A stretch of DNA of 64,000 bases from NCBI RefSeq assembly GCF_024181725.1, contig NZ_CP028908.1, forward strand, positions 1,736,001 through 1,800,000. The letters run 5' to 3'. A program made the translations under genes and the position numbers. The notes below the pieces were generated by a model. The model searched no databases, was not told where the DNA came from, and was given only the letters and a program-made list of their open reading frames with translations. Origin of the DNA: Bradyrhizobium sp. WD16. Lineage in GTDB: Bacteria; Pseudomonadota; Alphaproteobacteria; Rhizobiales; Xanthobacteraceae. Shown here piece after piece: positions 49,374 to 62,126 of this stretch; positions within the stretch are counted from its first letter, which is position 1, and every line of letters begins with the position of its first letter.

Positions 49374-50120
49374 TCAGCGGCCGCCGGACACGTCGAGGAT
49401 GGAAGATGTGACGTAGGACGCATCGTCGGACATCAGCCAGACGATGGCATTGGCAATTTCATCCGCGGTGCCGACGCGCTGCATCGGCACGTTCTTGGCG
49501 AGGCGGAAGGCGCGGTCGGGCTCCCCGCCGCTGGCGTGAATGTCGGTATCGATCAGGCCAGGCCGCACCGCCGTGACGCGGATACCCTCGGCGGCGACCT
49601 CGTAGCCGAGGCCGAGGGTGAAGGTGTCGATCGCCGCCTTGGAGGCGGCGTAGTCGACATAGGTGTTGGGCGAGCCGAGCTTGGCCGCCACCGACGACAG
49701 GTTGACGATGACGCCGCCCTTGCCGCCGTGGCGGGTCGACATCCGCTTCACCGCCTCGCGGGCGCAGAGCATGCTCCCGGTGACGTTGACGGTCATGATG
49801 CGGGCGATGCGCGCCGCGCTCATGTCTTCCACCCGCGCCGAGACGTCGACGACCCCGGCATTGTTGACCAGCGCGCCGAGCTCGCCGAAGCCGTCCGCGG
49901 CCTTGAACAGGCCGAGGATGTCGGCTTCGGAAGCGACGTCGCAACGGGTCGCCATCGCCGCGCCGCCGGCGGACGTGATGGTGGAGACCACCTCCTGCGC
50001 CGCTTCGGCGTTGCTGGCGTAGCCGATCAGGACACGCCAGCCGCGCTTGGCGGCGAGCAGGGCGGTGGCGCGGCCGATGCCGCGGCTGCCTCCGGTAATG
50101 ACGGCAACGCGATCGCTCAT
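49374..50120 (-). CDS. SDR-family oxidoreductase between odhB and lpdA
   Basis: A 248-residue short-chain dehydrogenase. It has [19 protein letters not shown] (NADP-type, with Arg after the glycine motif), NNAG at 86-89, Ser142/143, Tyr157 and Lys161 ([10 protein letters not shown]), and the C-terminal [20 protein letters not shown]. It resembles the FabG/glucose dehydrogenase-like group. It is 20 bp from odhB and 38 bp from lpdA, so it is cotranscribed with the 2-oxoglutarate dehydrogenase genes, but no role in that complex is known to me. The substrate is unknown. Confidence 0.85.
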   Translation of the reverse strand: MSDRVAVITGGSRGIGRATALLAAKRGWRVLIGYASNAEAAQEVVSTITSAGGAAMATRCDVASEADILGLFKAADGFGELGALVNNAGVVDVSARVEDMSAARIARIMTVNVTGSMLCAREAVKRMSTRHGGKGGVIVNLSSVAAKLGSPNTYVDYAASKAAIDTFTLGLGYEVAAEGIRVTAVRPGLIDTDIHASGGEPDRAFRLAKNVPMQRVGTADEIANAIVWLMSDDASYVTSSILDVSGGR

Positions 50121-50140
50121 GACCTAACCCCTGCGCGCGA

Positions 50141-51364
<1,224 letters not shown>

Positions 51365-51522
51365 GATGTTTTCCCTTTTGCGCCGACGCCTGTCGCGGCG
51401 CGGCGTTCTAGATCTCTGACTTGAAGCGAACGGCCGGAGACCCGGCCCGGAAAATAATCTGGTGATGCAGCCGGCCGCGCCGCGAGCACTTCGCCCACGG
51501 CACGGCCGTCGTCAGACATTCG

Positions 51523-54474
51523 TCAGTTCAGCGCCTCGTCGAGCAGCGCCTTGAGCTGGGCGAGATGCTTGGACATCAGACCGGTGGCGGTCGCCGCCGA
51601 GGCGGCACGGCCCGCATAACGCGGACGCCGGCTGGCGGCGCCAATCTGGTTGAGCACCCACTCGAGATACGGCTCGATGAAGTGCCAGCTGCCCATGTTG
51701 CGCGGCTCTTCCTGGCACCACACCATCTCCGCCGTCTTGAAGCGGCCGAGCTCGTGGACCAGGGTCTTCATCGGCACCGGATAGAGCTGCTCGAGGCGCA
51801 GCAGATAGACGTCGTTGACGCCGCGCTTCTCGCGCTCCTCGAGCAGGTCGTAGTAGACCTTGCCCGAGCACAGCACGACACGACGGATCTTGTCGTCGGC
51901 GACCAGCTTGATCTCGCCGCCCTTCTCCGCATCGTCATGCAGCACGCGATGGAACGAGGTGCCGAGCGAGAGTTCGTCGAGGGTCGACACCGCGCGCTTG
52001 TGGCGCAGCAGCGACTTCGGCGTCATCAGGATCAGCGGCTTGCGGATCTCGCGCTTGAGCTGCCGGCGCAGGATGTGGAAGTAGTTCGCCGGCGTGGTGC
52101 AGTTGGCGACCTGCATGTTGTCTTCGGCGCAGAGCTGCAGAAAGCGCTCCAGGCGCGCCGACGAATGCTCCGGCCCCTGACCCTCGTAGCCGTGGGGCAG
52201 CAGGCAGACGAGGCCGGACATGCGCAGCCACTTGCGTTCGCCCGAGGAGATGAACTGGTCGAACACCACCTGGGCGCCGTTGGCGAAGTCGCCGAACTGG
52301 GCTTCCCAGACCGTCAACGCGTTCGGCTCGGCGAGCGAATAGCCGTATTCGTAGCCGAGCACCGCCTCTTCCGACAGCAGCGAGTTGATGACCTCGTAGC
52401 GGCCCTGCTTCTCGGAGAGATGGTTGAACGGCGTGTAGCGGCTCTCGTCTTCCTGGTCGTAGAGCACCGAATGGCGCTGCGAGAAGGTGCCGCGCTCGCA
52501 GTCCTGGCCGGACAGGCGAACGCGGAAGCCGTCTTCCATCAGCGAGCAGAACGACAGCGCCTCGGCGGTCGCCCAGTCGATCCCCTGGCCGGTCTCGATG
52601 GCCCTGGCGCGGTTGTCGAGAAAGCGCTGCGCGGTGCGGTGGACGCGGAAGCCCTCGGGCACCTTGGTGATCTTGCGGCCGATCTCCTTGAGCAGCGGCG
52701 CATCGACCCCGGTGACCCCGCGGCGCGGATCCTCGTCGACGTCGGCGATCTTGAAGCCGGCCCACTTGCCGTCGAGCCAGTCCGCCTTGTTCGGCTTGTA
52801 GCCGGCGCCGGCCTCGAACTCGGCGTCGAGGCGCGCCCGCCAGTCGGCCTTGGCCTTATCGACCTCGCCTTCGGTGACGACGCCGTCGGCGACGAGGCGC
52901 TTGGTGTAGATCTCCAGCGTCGACGGGTGCGAGGCGATCTTCTTGTACATCACCGGCTGGGTGAACGAGGGCTCGTCGCCTTCGTTGTGGCCGTGCCGGC
53001 GATAGCAGAACATGTCGATGACCACCGGCTTGTGGAACTTCTGCCGGTACTCGATCGCGACCTTGGCGGCGAACACCACCGCCTCGGGATCGTCGCCGTT
53101 GACGTGGAAGATCGGCGCATCGATCATCTTCGCCACGTCGGACGGATAGGGCGAAGAGCGCGAATAGCGCGGATAGGTGGTGAAGCCGATCTGGTTGTTG
53201 ACGATGAAGTGCAGCGAACCGCCGGTGCGGTAGCCCTTCAGATCCGACAGGCCGAAACATTCGGCGACCACGCCCTGGCCGGCGAAGGCGGCATCGCCGT
53301 GCATCAGCAGCGGCAGCACCGAGGTGCGCTGATCCGGCGGATCGCCGTGCTGGTCCTGCTTGGCGCGGACCTTGCCCAGCACCACCGGATCGACGATCTC
53401 GAGATGCGACGGGTTCGCGGTCAGCGACAGGTGGACCTTGTTGTTGTCGAACTCGCGGTCGGACGAAGCGCCGAGGTGGTACTTCACGTCGCCGGAGCCC
53501 TCGACCTCGTCGGGATTGGCCGAGCCGCCCTTGAACTCGTGGAACAGCGCCCGGTGCGGCTTGGCCATCACCTGGGTCAGCACGTTGAGGCGACCGCGGT
53601 GCGGCATGCCGACCACGATCTCCTTCACGCCGAGATTGCCGCCGCGCTTGATGATCTGCTCGAGCGCCGGAATCAGCGATTCGCCGCCGTCGAGGCCGAA
53701 GCGCTTGGTGCCGGTGAATTTGAGGTCGCAGAACTTCTCGAAGCCCTCGGTCTCGATCAGCTTCATCAGGATGGCGCGCCGGCCCTCGCGGGTGAAGCTG
53801 ATTTCCTTGTCCGGCCCCTCGATGCGCTCCTGGATCCAGGCCTTCTGCGCCGGATTGGAGATGTGCATGAACTCGACGCCGAGCGTCTGGCAGTAGGTGC
53901 GCTGGCAGATCGCGACGATCTCGCGCAGGGTGCCGAATTCAAGGCCGAGCACGTGGTCGAGGAAGATCTTGCGGTCCCAGTCGGCGTCGGTGAAGCCGTA
54001 GGACCGCGCGTCGAGTTCCTCATGGTCCTTCTGGCCCTCGATGCCCAGCGGGTCGAGATTGGCATGGAAGTGGCCGCGCATGCGGTAGGCGCGGATCAGC
54101 ATCAGGGCGCGAATCGAATCGCGCGTCGCCTGCTGCACGGCTGATGCCGTCAGTTCGCCGCCGCTGGCCTGGGCCTTGGCCTGCAACTTGGCGCCGAGCA
54201 CCTTCTCGGCCTGGGGCCAGTTGCCGTCGAGGGCGGAGGTCAATTCGTCGCTGGGCGCGACCGGCCAGTTCGCCTTCTCCCACGACGGGCCCTGGGCATT
54301 ACGGGCGACGTCCGCCGGCTGGTCTTTCAGGCTCTTGAAAAATTCCCGCCACTCGGCATCGACCGATGCCGGATCCTTCTCGTAGCGGCCATAGATCTCG
54401 TCGATATAGGCGGCGTTGCCACCGTAGAGAAACGAAGTGAGGGCGAAAGCGGCGTTCGCGTCCTGGCGAGACAT
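51523..54474 (-). CDS. sucA: 2-oxoglutarate dehydrogenase E1 component
   Basis: A thiamine-diphosphate enzyme of 983 residues that decarboxylates 2-oxoglutarate. It has the N-terminal region with FLYGGNAAYIDEIYGRYEKD, the E1 core with KRFGLDGGESLIPALEQIIK, GMPHRGRLNVLTQVMAKP, VAECFGLSDLKGYRTGGSLH and the TPP loop in HVNGDDPEAVVFAAKVAIEY. The C-terminal part has EQLYPVP and EEPRNMGSW. ATG 54474 (MSRQDANAAF) has AGGA 8 nt upstream; an upstream start at 54690 would run through the terminator region. It begins the sucA-sucB-SDR-lpdA unit. Confidence 0.97.
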   Translation of the reverse strand: MSRQDANAAFALTSFLYGGNAAYIDEIYGRYEKDPASVDAEWREFFKSLKDQPADVARNAQGPSWEKANWPVAPSDELTSALDGNWPQAEKVLGAKLQAKAQASGGELTASAVQQATRDSIRALMLIRAYRMRGHFHANLDPLGIEGQKDHEELDARSYGFTDADWDRKIFLDHVLGLEFGTLREIVAICQRTYCQTLGVEFMHISNPAQKAWIQERIEGPDKEISFTREGRRAILMKLIETEGFEKFCDLKFTGTKRFGLDGGESLIPALEQIIKRGGNLGVKEIVVGMPHRGRLNVLTQVMAKPHRALFHEFKGGSANPDEVEGSGDVKYHLGASSDREFDNNKVHLSLTANPSHLEIVDPVVLGKVRAKQDQHGDPPDQRTSVLPLLMHGDAAFAGQGVVAECFGLSDLKGYRTGGSLHFIVNNQIGFTTYPRYSRSSPYPSDVAKMIDAPIFHVNGDDPEAVVFAAKVAIEYRQKFHKPVVIDMFCYRRHGHNEGDEPSFTQPVMYKKIASHPSTLEIYTKRLVADGVVTEGEVDKAKADWRARLDAEFEAGAGYKPNKADWLDGKWAGFKIADVDEDPRRGVTGVDAPLLKEIGRKITKVPEGFRVHRTAQRFLDNRARAIETGQGIDWATAEALSFCSLMEDGFRVRLSGQDCERGTFSQRHSVLYDQEDESRYTPFNHLSEKQGRYEVINSLLSEEAVLGYEYGYSLAEPNALTVWEAQFGDFANGAQVVFDQFISSGERKWLRMSGLVCLLPHGYEGQGPEHSSARLERFLQLCAEDNMQVANCTTPANYFHILRRQLKREIRKPLILMTPKSLLRHKRAVSTLDELSLGTSFHRVLHDDAEKGGEIKLVADDKIRRVVLCSGKVYYDLLEEREKRGVNDVYLLRLEQLYPVPMKTLVHELGRFKTAEMVWCQEEPRNMGSWHFIEPYLEWVLNQIGAASRRPRYAGRAASAATATGLMSKHLAQLKALLDEALN

Positions 54475-54688
54475 AATCGCGTCCTGGGTTCTTTTGTTGT
54501 CGCGCGGGAGTACTGGCGGCAAATACCCGGCCGACGAAACCGGCCGAGTCCGTGGCGCCTCCTTTAACCCATTTAGGTCAAACTTACGCGTCGAAAAGCA
54601 CCTAGAGTTGAATCCAAATTCACGGCAATGTGGATCGGGATTCCAGTGCCAACATCTTGATCGGCAAAGCTTTCCTAAATCGTCCGAC

Positions 54689-54721
54689 AAAAAAATGAGC
54701 CCCGGACGAGATCCGGGGCTC
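54689..54721 (-). terminator. Rho-independent terminator of mdh-sucC-sucD
   Basis: On the minus strand a perfect 10-bp stem GAGCCCCGGA/TCCGGGGCTC with a 5-nt loop (54697-54721) is followed by A and seven T. It lies about 65 bp past sucD and separates that operon from sucA. Confidence 0.92.
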
Positions 54722-54784
54722 TGCTTGAATTTCAGACTTGTGACAGGGCCTCACCAGCCCGGTCCTGGCATGCCAACCGGCCGT

Positions 54785-55669
54785 TCAGCGGCGCAGCAGT
54801 TCCGCCAGCGTCTTGCCAAGGCGCGCCGGCGACGGCGAGACCTTGACGCCCGCCTCTTCCATCGCCGCGATCTTGGAACCGGCATCGCCCTTGCCGCCGG
54901 CGATGATGGCGCCGGCATGGCCCATGCGGCGCCCCGGAGGGGCGGTGCGGCCGGCGATGAAACCGACCATCGGTTTCTTGCGGCCGCGCTTGGCCTCGTC
55001 CTTGAGGAACTGGGCCGCATCCTCCTCGGCCGAACCGCCGATCTCGCCGATCATGACGATCGATTCGGTCTTGGGATCGGCCAGGAACATCTCGAGCACG
55101 TCGATGAACTCGGTGCCCTTGACCGGATCGCCGCCGATACCCACCGCCGAGGTCTGGCCGAGGCCCTCCTGGGAGGTCTGGAACACCGCCTCGTAGGTCA
55201 GGGTGCCGGAGCGCGACACAATGCCGACGGTGCCGGGCCGGAAGATATTGGCCGGCATGATGCCGATCTTGCATTCGCCGGCGGTGACGACGCCCGGGCA
55301 GTTCGGGCCGATCAGGCGCGACTTCGAACCCGACAGGGCGCGCTTGACCCGCACCATGTCGAGCACCGGGATGCCCTCGGTGATGCAGACGATCAGCGGG
55401 ATCTCGGCATCGATGGCCTCGCAGATCGCATCCGCAGCGCCCGGCGGCGGCACATAGATCACCGAGGCGTCGGCGCCGGTCCTGGCCCTGGCTTCGGCCA
55501 CGGTGTCGAACACCGGCAGGCCGAGATGGGTCGAGCCGCCCTTGCCCGGCGAGGTACCGCCGACCAGTTTGGTGCCGTAAGCCAGCGCCGCCTCGGAATG
55601 GAAGGTGCCATTCTTGCCGGTGAAGCCCTGGGTAATGACCTTGGTATTCTTGTCGATCAGGACGGACAT
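54785..55669 (-). CDS. sucD: Succinate-CoA ligase alpha subunit
   Basis: The 294-residue subunit binds CoA and carries the phosphohistidine. The Rossmann part has [28 protein letters not shown]-like [20 protein letters not shown], and [20 protein letters not shown]. The active-site His251 is in [20 protein letters not shown]. It starts 4 bp after the sucC stop, so the two subunits are made together. Confidence 0.97.
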   Translation of the reverse strand: MSVLIDKNTKVITQGFTGKNGTFHSEAALAYGTKLVGGTSPGKGGSTHLGLPVFDTVAEARARTGADASVIYVPPPGAADAICEAIDAEIPLIVCITEGIPVLDMVRVKRALSGSKSRLIGPNCPGVVTAGECKIGIMPANIFRPGTVGIVSRSGTLTYEAVFQTSQEGLGQTSAVGIGGDPVKGTEFIDVLEMFLADPKTESIVMIGEIGGSAEEDAAQFLKDEAKRGRKKPMVGFIAGRTAPPGRRMGHAGAIIAGGKGDAGSKIAAMEEAGVKVSPSPARLGKTLAELLRR

Positions 55670-55673
55670 CGGC

Positions 55674-56870
<1,197 letters not shown>

Positions 56871-56986
56871 CGTGAACCTCTGGTGGGATCAAACCGTGCG
56901 GCGGACCGCGGCGAAGGGCGTTGGAGCATGATCCGGTGCGCGATGGCTGTTCGACTGGAAGCTATCGCGCTCCGGAACGGGACCTC

Positions 56987-58048
<1,062 letters not shown>

Positions 58049-58190
58049 TCAAGTCGACGCCGCCGCGCCACGCCTCGTCCATTCGGCGATAGCCTCGCGC
58101 CCCGCCTGAGACGGGGGCCTGGCCGCGCGGAGATCCGACAAGCCCCGGCGCGTGCCTGAAAACTGGTCAGTTGCGCCTGGATACGCCGGA

Positions 58191-59381
58191 TCAGGTTTCG
58201 ACCAGACCTGTGCTGGCGCCGCTGGCGGCGGAATCGACGCTGCGGCCGTGAGGCAGTGCCAGATAGGATTCCGAGCCCATTTCGATCAGGCGGGACGAGG
58301 TCCGCTTGAATTCATTGGCCTCGACACCTTCGGTGGCGCGATAGAGCGACACCGGATCGGCTGCAGCCGAGGCGAGCAGCTTGACGCCGTTATCGTAAAG
58401 CGTGTCGATCAGAGTGATGAAGCGCTTGGCAGCGTTGCGGTCCGCATAATCCATCGCCGGCACATGATCGAGCACGATGGTGTGATACTCGTGGGCGAGG
58501 CGCAGATAATCGGACGCCGCGAGCGGCTCTTCGCACAACTGTGCGAAGGAGAACCGCGCCACCCCGTGCGCCGCGCGTGGAACACGCAGCCGCCGGCCCT
58601 TGACGAGAAAATCATGCGGCTCGCCGTGGGCGCCGCCGGTCAGCCGCAGGAAGGCCTTGTCCAAGCCGATCTCGGCCTCCGCGTCGTCCGGCACCAGCCA
58701 GCATCTGGCGCCGGCGAGTTTCTCCAGGCGGAAATCAGTGCGGGCGTCGAGGCGCAGCACCTCCATATGATTCTTGATCTGCGCAATGAACGGCAAGAAC
58801 AAAGCGCGGTTGAGACCGCCTTTGTAGAGATCGTCCGGCGCCACGTTCGAGGTCGCGACCACCACGGTGCCGAGCGCGAACAGCCGCTCGAACAGGCGAC
58901 CGAGGATCATGGCATCGGCGATGTCGGTGACATGGAATTCGTCGAAGCAGAGCAGCCATGCCTCATCGAAAATGGTCTGGGCGGCGAGCCGGACCGGATC
59001 GGCCTCTTCGATCTCGCCGGCGACGATCTTCTGGCGAAAACCGTAGATCCGCTCGTGGACGTCGGCCATGAATTCGTGAAAATGGGCGCGGCGCTTGTGA
59101 CTGACATTGCTGCCCTCGAAGAACAGGTCCATCAGCATGGTCTTGCCGCGGCCGACCTCGCCGTGAATATAAAGCCCGCGCAGCGGTGTCGCGGCTTTCT
59201 TGTCGCCGAACAGCCGGCCGAGGAAGCCGTTCCTGGCGCCGGGCCGATAGTCGGAGAGCCGTGCCTCGAGCGCTGTATAGGCTTCGACGATCTGCGCCTG
59301 GGCCGGGTCGGCCTCGATCTCACCACTACGGACGAGCGACTGATAACGCGCGCGGAACGAAACGTCGGAGGCAGAGACCAT
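58191..59381 (-). CDS. zapE: Cell division protein ZapE (AFG1-like ATPase)
   Basis: The 396-residue AAA-type ATPase has Walker A in GLYIHGEVGRGKTMLMDLFF, FHEFMADVHERIYGFRQ, Walker B in LLCFDEFHVTDIADAMILGR, and the AFG1 block VVVATSNVAPDDLYKGGLNR. The later HxYHTIVLDHVPAMDYADRN and KRFITLIDTLYDNGVKLL blocks follow. In E. coli ZapE acts at the Z-ring under stress. The start at 59381 (MVSASDVSF) is preferred over 59438, since GAAGGG precedes it and the longer N-terminus looks non-coding. Its neighbour mdh is the common context of AFG1 genes in alphaproteobacteria. Confidence 0.93.
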   Translation of the reverse strand: MVSASDVSFRARYQSLVRSGEIEADPAQAQIVEAYTALEARLSDYRPGARNGFLGRLFGDKKAATPLRGLYIHGEVGRGKTMLMDLFFEGSNVSHKRRAHFHEFMADVHERIYGFRQKIVAGEIEEADPVRLAAQTIFDEAWLLCFDEFHVTDIADAMILGRLFERLFALGTVVVATSNVAPDDLYKGGLNRALFLPFIAQIKNHMEVLRLDARTDFRLEKLAGARCWLVPDDAEAEIGLDKAFLRLTGGAHGEPHDFLVKGRRLRVPRAAHGVARFSFAQLCEEPLAASDYLRLAHEYHTIVLDHVPAMDYADRNAAKRFITLIDTLYDNGVKLLASAAADPVSLYRATEGVEANEFKRTSSRLIEMGSESYLALPHGRSVDSAASGASTGLVET

Positions 59382-59574
59382 CGCAGCGGCAAGCCCTTCT
59401 GGGCAGTGAGGGGGCGGACGGAGCAGAGCGGGCGCCAATTGCCCGACCGACCGGAGGACTGGCCGCTAACGGCCAAAAATTTGTCAAAGATGCAAGGGGA
59501 AAAGCCGCAGCCGCGCCATGCGCGGCGACCTTATCGGCCGCGCCGCGGGGCCTGCACGACCGGCCGAATGCGGT

Positions 59575-60111
59575 TCAGGGGCTCAGGGCGTAGGTATCCT
59601 CGATCACATAGGGGCCGCCGCCCACCGACGAGCGCGACGAGAACAGCACGAAGCGCGAGGCGGTGAAGACCCGAGTCGGGAAATAGCCGCGCACCGACAG
59701 ATAGTCGGCGACGTCCTGGTTCGAGGAGTCGCGCAAGCGCGCGAGCGTCACGTGCGGCGTGAATTTGCGGCCCTCGGGATCGAGCCCGAACCGCTGCATC
59801 AGCCGCTCGAGCTCCGCCTGCAATTCCATCAGGGGACGGCTCGGCACCACGGATGCGACCACGGCGCGGGGCTTCTTGCCGCCGAACGACGCCAATCCCT
59901 GCAGGGCGACTTCGAACGGCCTGCGGTTGACGCGGAAGAGAGTCGAGGCGATCTCGTTCGCCACCATGCCATCGATGTCGCCGATGAAGCGCAGCGTGAC
60001 GTGGTAATTTTCCGGATCGATCCAGCGGGCCCCTGGCAGGCCGCCTCGCAAACTCGACAGCGTCTGTCCGATCTCGGCGGGAATTTCCAGTCCGGTAAAT
60101 AGACGCGGCAT
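59575..60111 (-). CDS. thpR: RNA 2',3'-cyclic phosphodiesterase (2H family)
   Basis: The 178-residue protein has the two catalytic HxT motifs of the 2H phosphoesterases: His37 in YHVTLRFIG and His120 in TPHVTLARL. Other family blocks are RLFTGLEIPAEIGQTL and ARWIDPENYHVTLRF. Family members open 2',3'-cyclic phosphates on RNA and earlier were called 2'-5' RNA ligases. ATG 60111 is used; a GTG at 60114 is possible. It lies 193 bp from zapE on the same strand. Confidence 0.92.
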   Translation of the reverse strand: MPRLFTGLEIPAEIGQTLSSLRGGLPGARWIDPENYHVTLRFIGDIDGMVANEIASTLFRVNRRPFEVALQGLASFGGKKPRAVVASVVPSRPLMELQAELERLMQRFGLDPEGRKFTPHVTLARLRDSSNQDVADYLSVRGYFPTRVFTASRFVLFSSRSSVGGGPYVIEDTYALSP

Positions 60112-60384
60112 CACGAAAACCCTCGATGCAGAGGCTGGTGACGAATCACTCGCACCTCCTTTCTAACGCAGCTCGATGACAGAGCGAAGGGCGGCCACCA
60201 TCACGTCGCGCGGATCGGGCGAGTCAGTCTTTCGGCGCGGCAGGGCTGCCCATGAAACAGGCTTGGCGCGCCGGATTTGCCGCCAATCCTCGGCACGCAA
60301 ATCACAGTCATGCGAGTGGTCCGATTCCAACATCGCCATCCCGTCCCGGCCGGCGCCCGTGCGAGTGTCAGAATTAAGGGACCG

Positions 60385-60488
60385 CTAGTGTCCCGTCTCC
60401 GAATTACCGCTTCGTTTGCCTCACCCGCGCACGGTCATTCGGAGACATCGGGACACTAGCAAAATCAAAAAGCTAGTGTGGCTTATGC
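60385..60488. repeat. Palindromic element A, copy 4, with stub of element B
   Basis: Element A spans 60385-60459 with the ATC bulge. The linker CAAAATCAAAAAG and the first 16 bases of element B (CTAGTGTGGCTTATG, from 60473) follow, after which similarity stops. This shows that A and B travel together as one unit and that B can be lost. The flanks (60,112-60,384 and 60,489-60,630) show no gene. Confidence 0.85.
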
Positions 60489-60630
60489 GGTGGATCTGCC
60501 GTTCGTTTCAGCATCGCAGCGAATTCTTCAAACGCGCGTCGGATCCAAAACCGCATTACAATCATAATGATGCGAGTGTCCCTTCGTTTCCAGCGTGCGT
60601 GGAAGCGCCTGCTGCAAAGGGATACGAACG

Positions 60631-61341
60631 TTAGAACCGGGACGCGAGGAGCGCCTCGACGCTGGGCATGATCCGGCCGACGATGACGTCGACGCCGGCG
60701 GCGGTTGGATGCAGCCCGTCGGGCTGAGTGAGTTTCGCATCGCCGGCGACACCGTCGAGAAAGAACGGATAGAGCGGCACATCGTGGGCCTTGGCGAGTT
60801 CGGGATAAATCGCATCGAATTTGCCGACATAGTCGGGACCGAGATTGCGCGGCGCGTACATCCCGCACAGCATCACCGCGATCCCGCGCTGCTGGAGGCG
60901 GGTGATGATCTCGTCGAGGGCGGCGCGCGTCACGCTCGGATCGACGCCGCGCAGGGCATCGTTGGCGCCGAGTTCGACCAGCACGGCGCGCGTGCCGTCG
61001 GGGATCGACCAGTCGAGCCGGTCGCGGCCGCCGGAGGCGGTGTCGCCGGACACCCCGGCGTTGATGATGTCAACCGCTATCCCCTTGTCTGCAAGGGATT
61101 TTTTCAATCGCTCCGGGAATGCCGCCGCCGCCGGCAGACCGTAGCCTGCGGTCAGGGAATCACCCAGTACCGCCAGCCTGAACGGCGCGCTTGCATCGGC
61201 GCGGGCCGCCGTCGCTGCCAACATGGGTCCAAAACCCGCCATCAAGACTCCCGACAACAGGGCCAGCGCCATCACGCTTGCGCGAAGCGCCCGTCGCGGC
61301 CACTCGACCCGGCCGGCGAAACTCCCATATGACAGTTCCAT
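60631..61341 (-). CDS. tesA: Arylesterase / acyl-CoA thioesterase I (TesA), SGNH hydrolase
   Basis: The exported 236-residue esterase has a basic N-terminus and hydrophobic signal (SVMALALLSGVLMAGFGPML, ending ATAARA at about 50). The SGNH blocks are LGDSLTAGYGL (Ser nucleophile), GVSGDTASGG, ELGANDALRG and DGLHPTAAG with the catalytic Asp/His. ATG 61341 gives the longest sensible signal and has GGTGAG 7 nt upstream; ATG 61272 would cut it to the hydrophobic core. It is divergent from the ABC gene with overlapping start codons, the tesA-ybbA-ybbP order known from E. coli. Confidence 0.92.
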   Translation of the reverse strand: MELSYGSFAGRVEWPRRALRASVMALALLSGVLMAGFGPMLAATAARADASAPFRLAVLGDSLTAGYGLPAAAAFPERLKKSLADKGIAVDIINAGVSGDTASGGRDRLDWSIPDGTRAVLVELGANDALRGVDPSVTRAALDEIITRLQQRGIAVMLCGMYAPRNLGPDYVGKFDAIYPELAKAHDVPLYPFFLDGVAGDAKLTQPDGLHPTAAGVDVIVGRIMPSVEALLASRF

Positions 61342-62119
61342 GGACAAACTCACCCAAGACAATCTCGCCCAAGACGAACGCAGCCCAGACGTCGACCGCA
61401 CCACACCTCCAGGCAGCTCCGACCCGATCGTCGTCGCTGGCGTCAATCTTTCCCTCGGCGAGGGCGCCGCGCGGGTCCACATCCTCAAGGATGTGAATCT
61501 GCGGATTGGCGCGGGTGAAGCGGTCGGACTGATCGGCGCATCCGGCTCTGGCAAGTCGACGCTGCTCATGGTCATGGCTGGACTGGAGCGACCCGATAGT
61601 GGCGAAGTGGTGGTTGGCGGAGTGGCTTTCAATGGTCTCGACGAGGACGGGCTGGCCAGGTTCCGCGGCCGTCATGTCGGTATCGTCTTCCAGGCCTTCC
61701 ATCTGATCCCGACGATGACGGCGCTGGAAAACGTCGCGGTGCCGCTCGAACTCGCCGGCGCAAGCGACGCCTTCGGCCGCGCCGCAGCCGAGCTTGAGGC
61801 GGTCGGGCTCGGCGAACGCCAGCATCACTATCCGGCGCAATTATCCGGCGGCGAACAGCAGCGCGTGGCACTGGCCCGCGCACTCGCCCCCGCCCCGGCG
61901 ATCCTCGTCGCCGATGAGCCGACCGGCAATCTCGACGAGACCACCGGCAAGCAGATCATGGACCTCTTGTTCGCCAAGCACCGCGAGCGGGGCATGACGC
62001 TGGTGCTGGTGACCCATGACGCGGCGCTGGCCCGGCGCTGCAACCGCGTGGTGCGCCTGCGCTCGGGGCGGATCGACAGCACTGCCGCCCATCACCCCAC
62101 CGAGACGGTGGCTCCATGA
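61340..62119 (+). CDS. ABC transporter ATP-binding protein (YbbA/LolD type)
   Basis: A 259-residue ATPase of the MacB/LolD group. It has VGLIGASGSGKSTLLMVMAG (Walker A), GIVFQAFHLIPTMTALENV, LSGGEQQRVALARALAPAPA (signature), LVADEPTGNLDE (Walker B with D-loop) and LVLVTHDAALARRC. The first ~35 residues are a variable lead, so the exact start is uncertain. It is read directly into the permease gene. In E. coli the pair YbbAP next to tesA has been linked to envelope lipid or glycolipid handling, which is only suggestive here. Confidence 0.9.
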   Translation: MDKLTQDNLAQDERSPDVDRTTPPGSSDPIVVAGVNLSLGEGAARVHILKDVNLRIGAGEAVGLIGASGSGKSTLLMVMAGLERPDSGEVVVGGVAFNGLDEDGLARFRGRHVGIVFQAFHLIPTMTALENVAVPLELAGASDAFGRAAAELEAVGLGERQHHYPAQLSGGEQQRVALARALAPAPAILVADEPTGNLDETTGKQIMDLLFAKHRERGMTLVLVTHDAALARRCNRVVRLRSGRIDSTAAHHPTETVAP

Positions 62120-62126
62120 GGGTTCC

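Noticed and set aside
51565-54144. 859-codon plus-strand frame inside sucA
   Set aside because: It is antisense to an unmistakable 2-oxoglutarate dehydrogenase and shows only His/Leu/Asp/Val-rich mirror composition.
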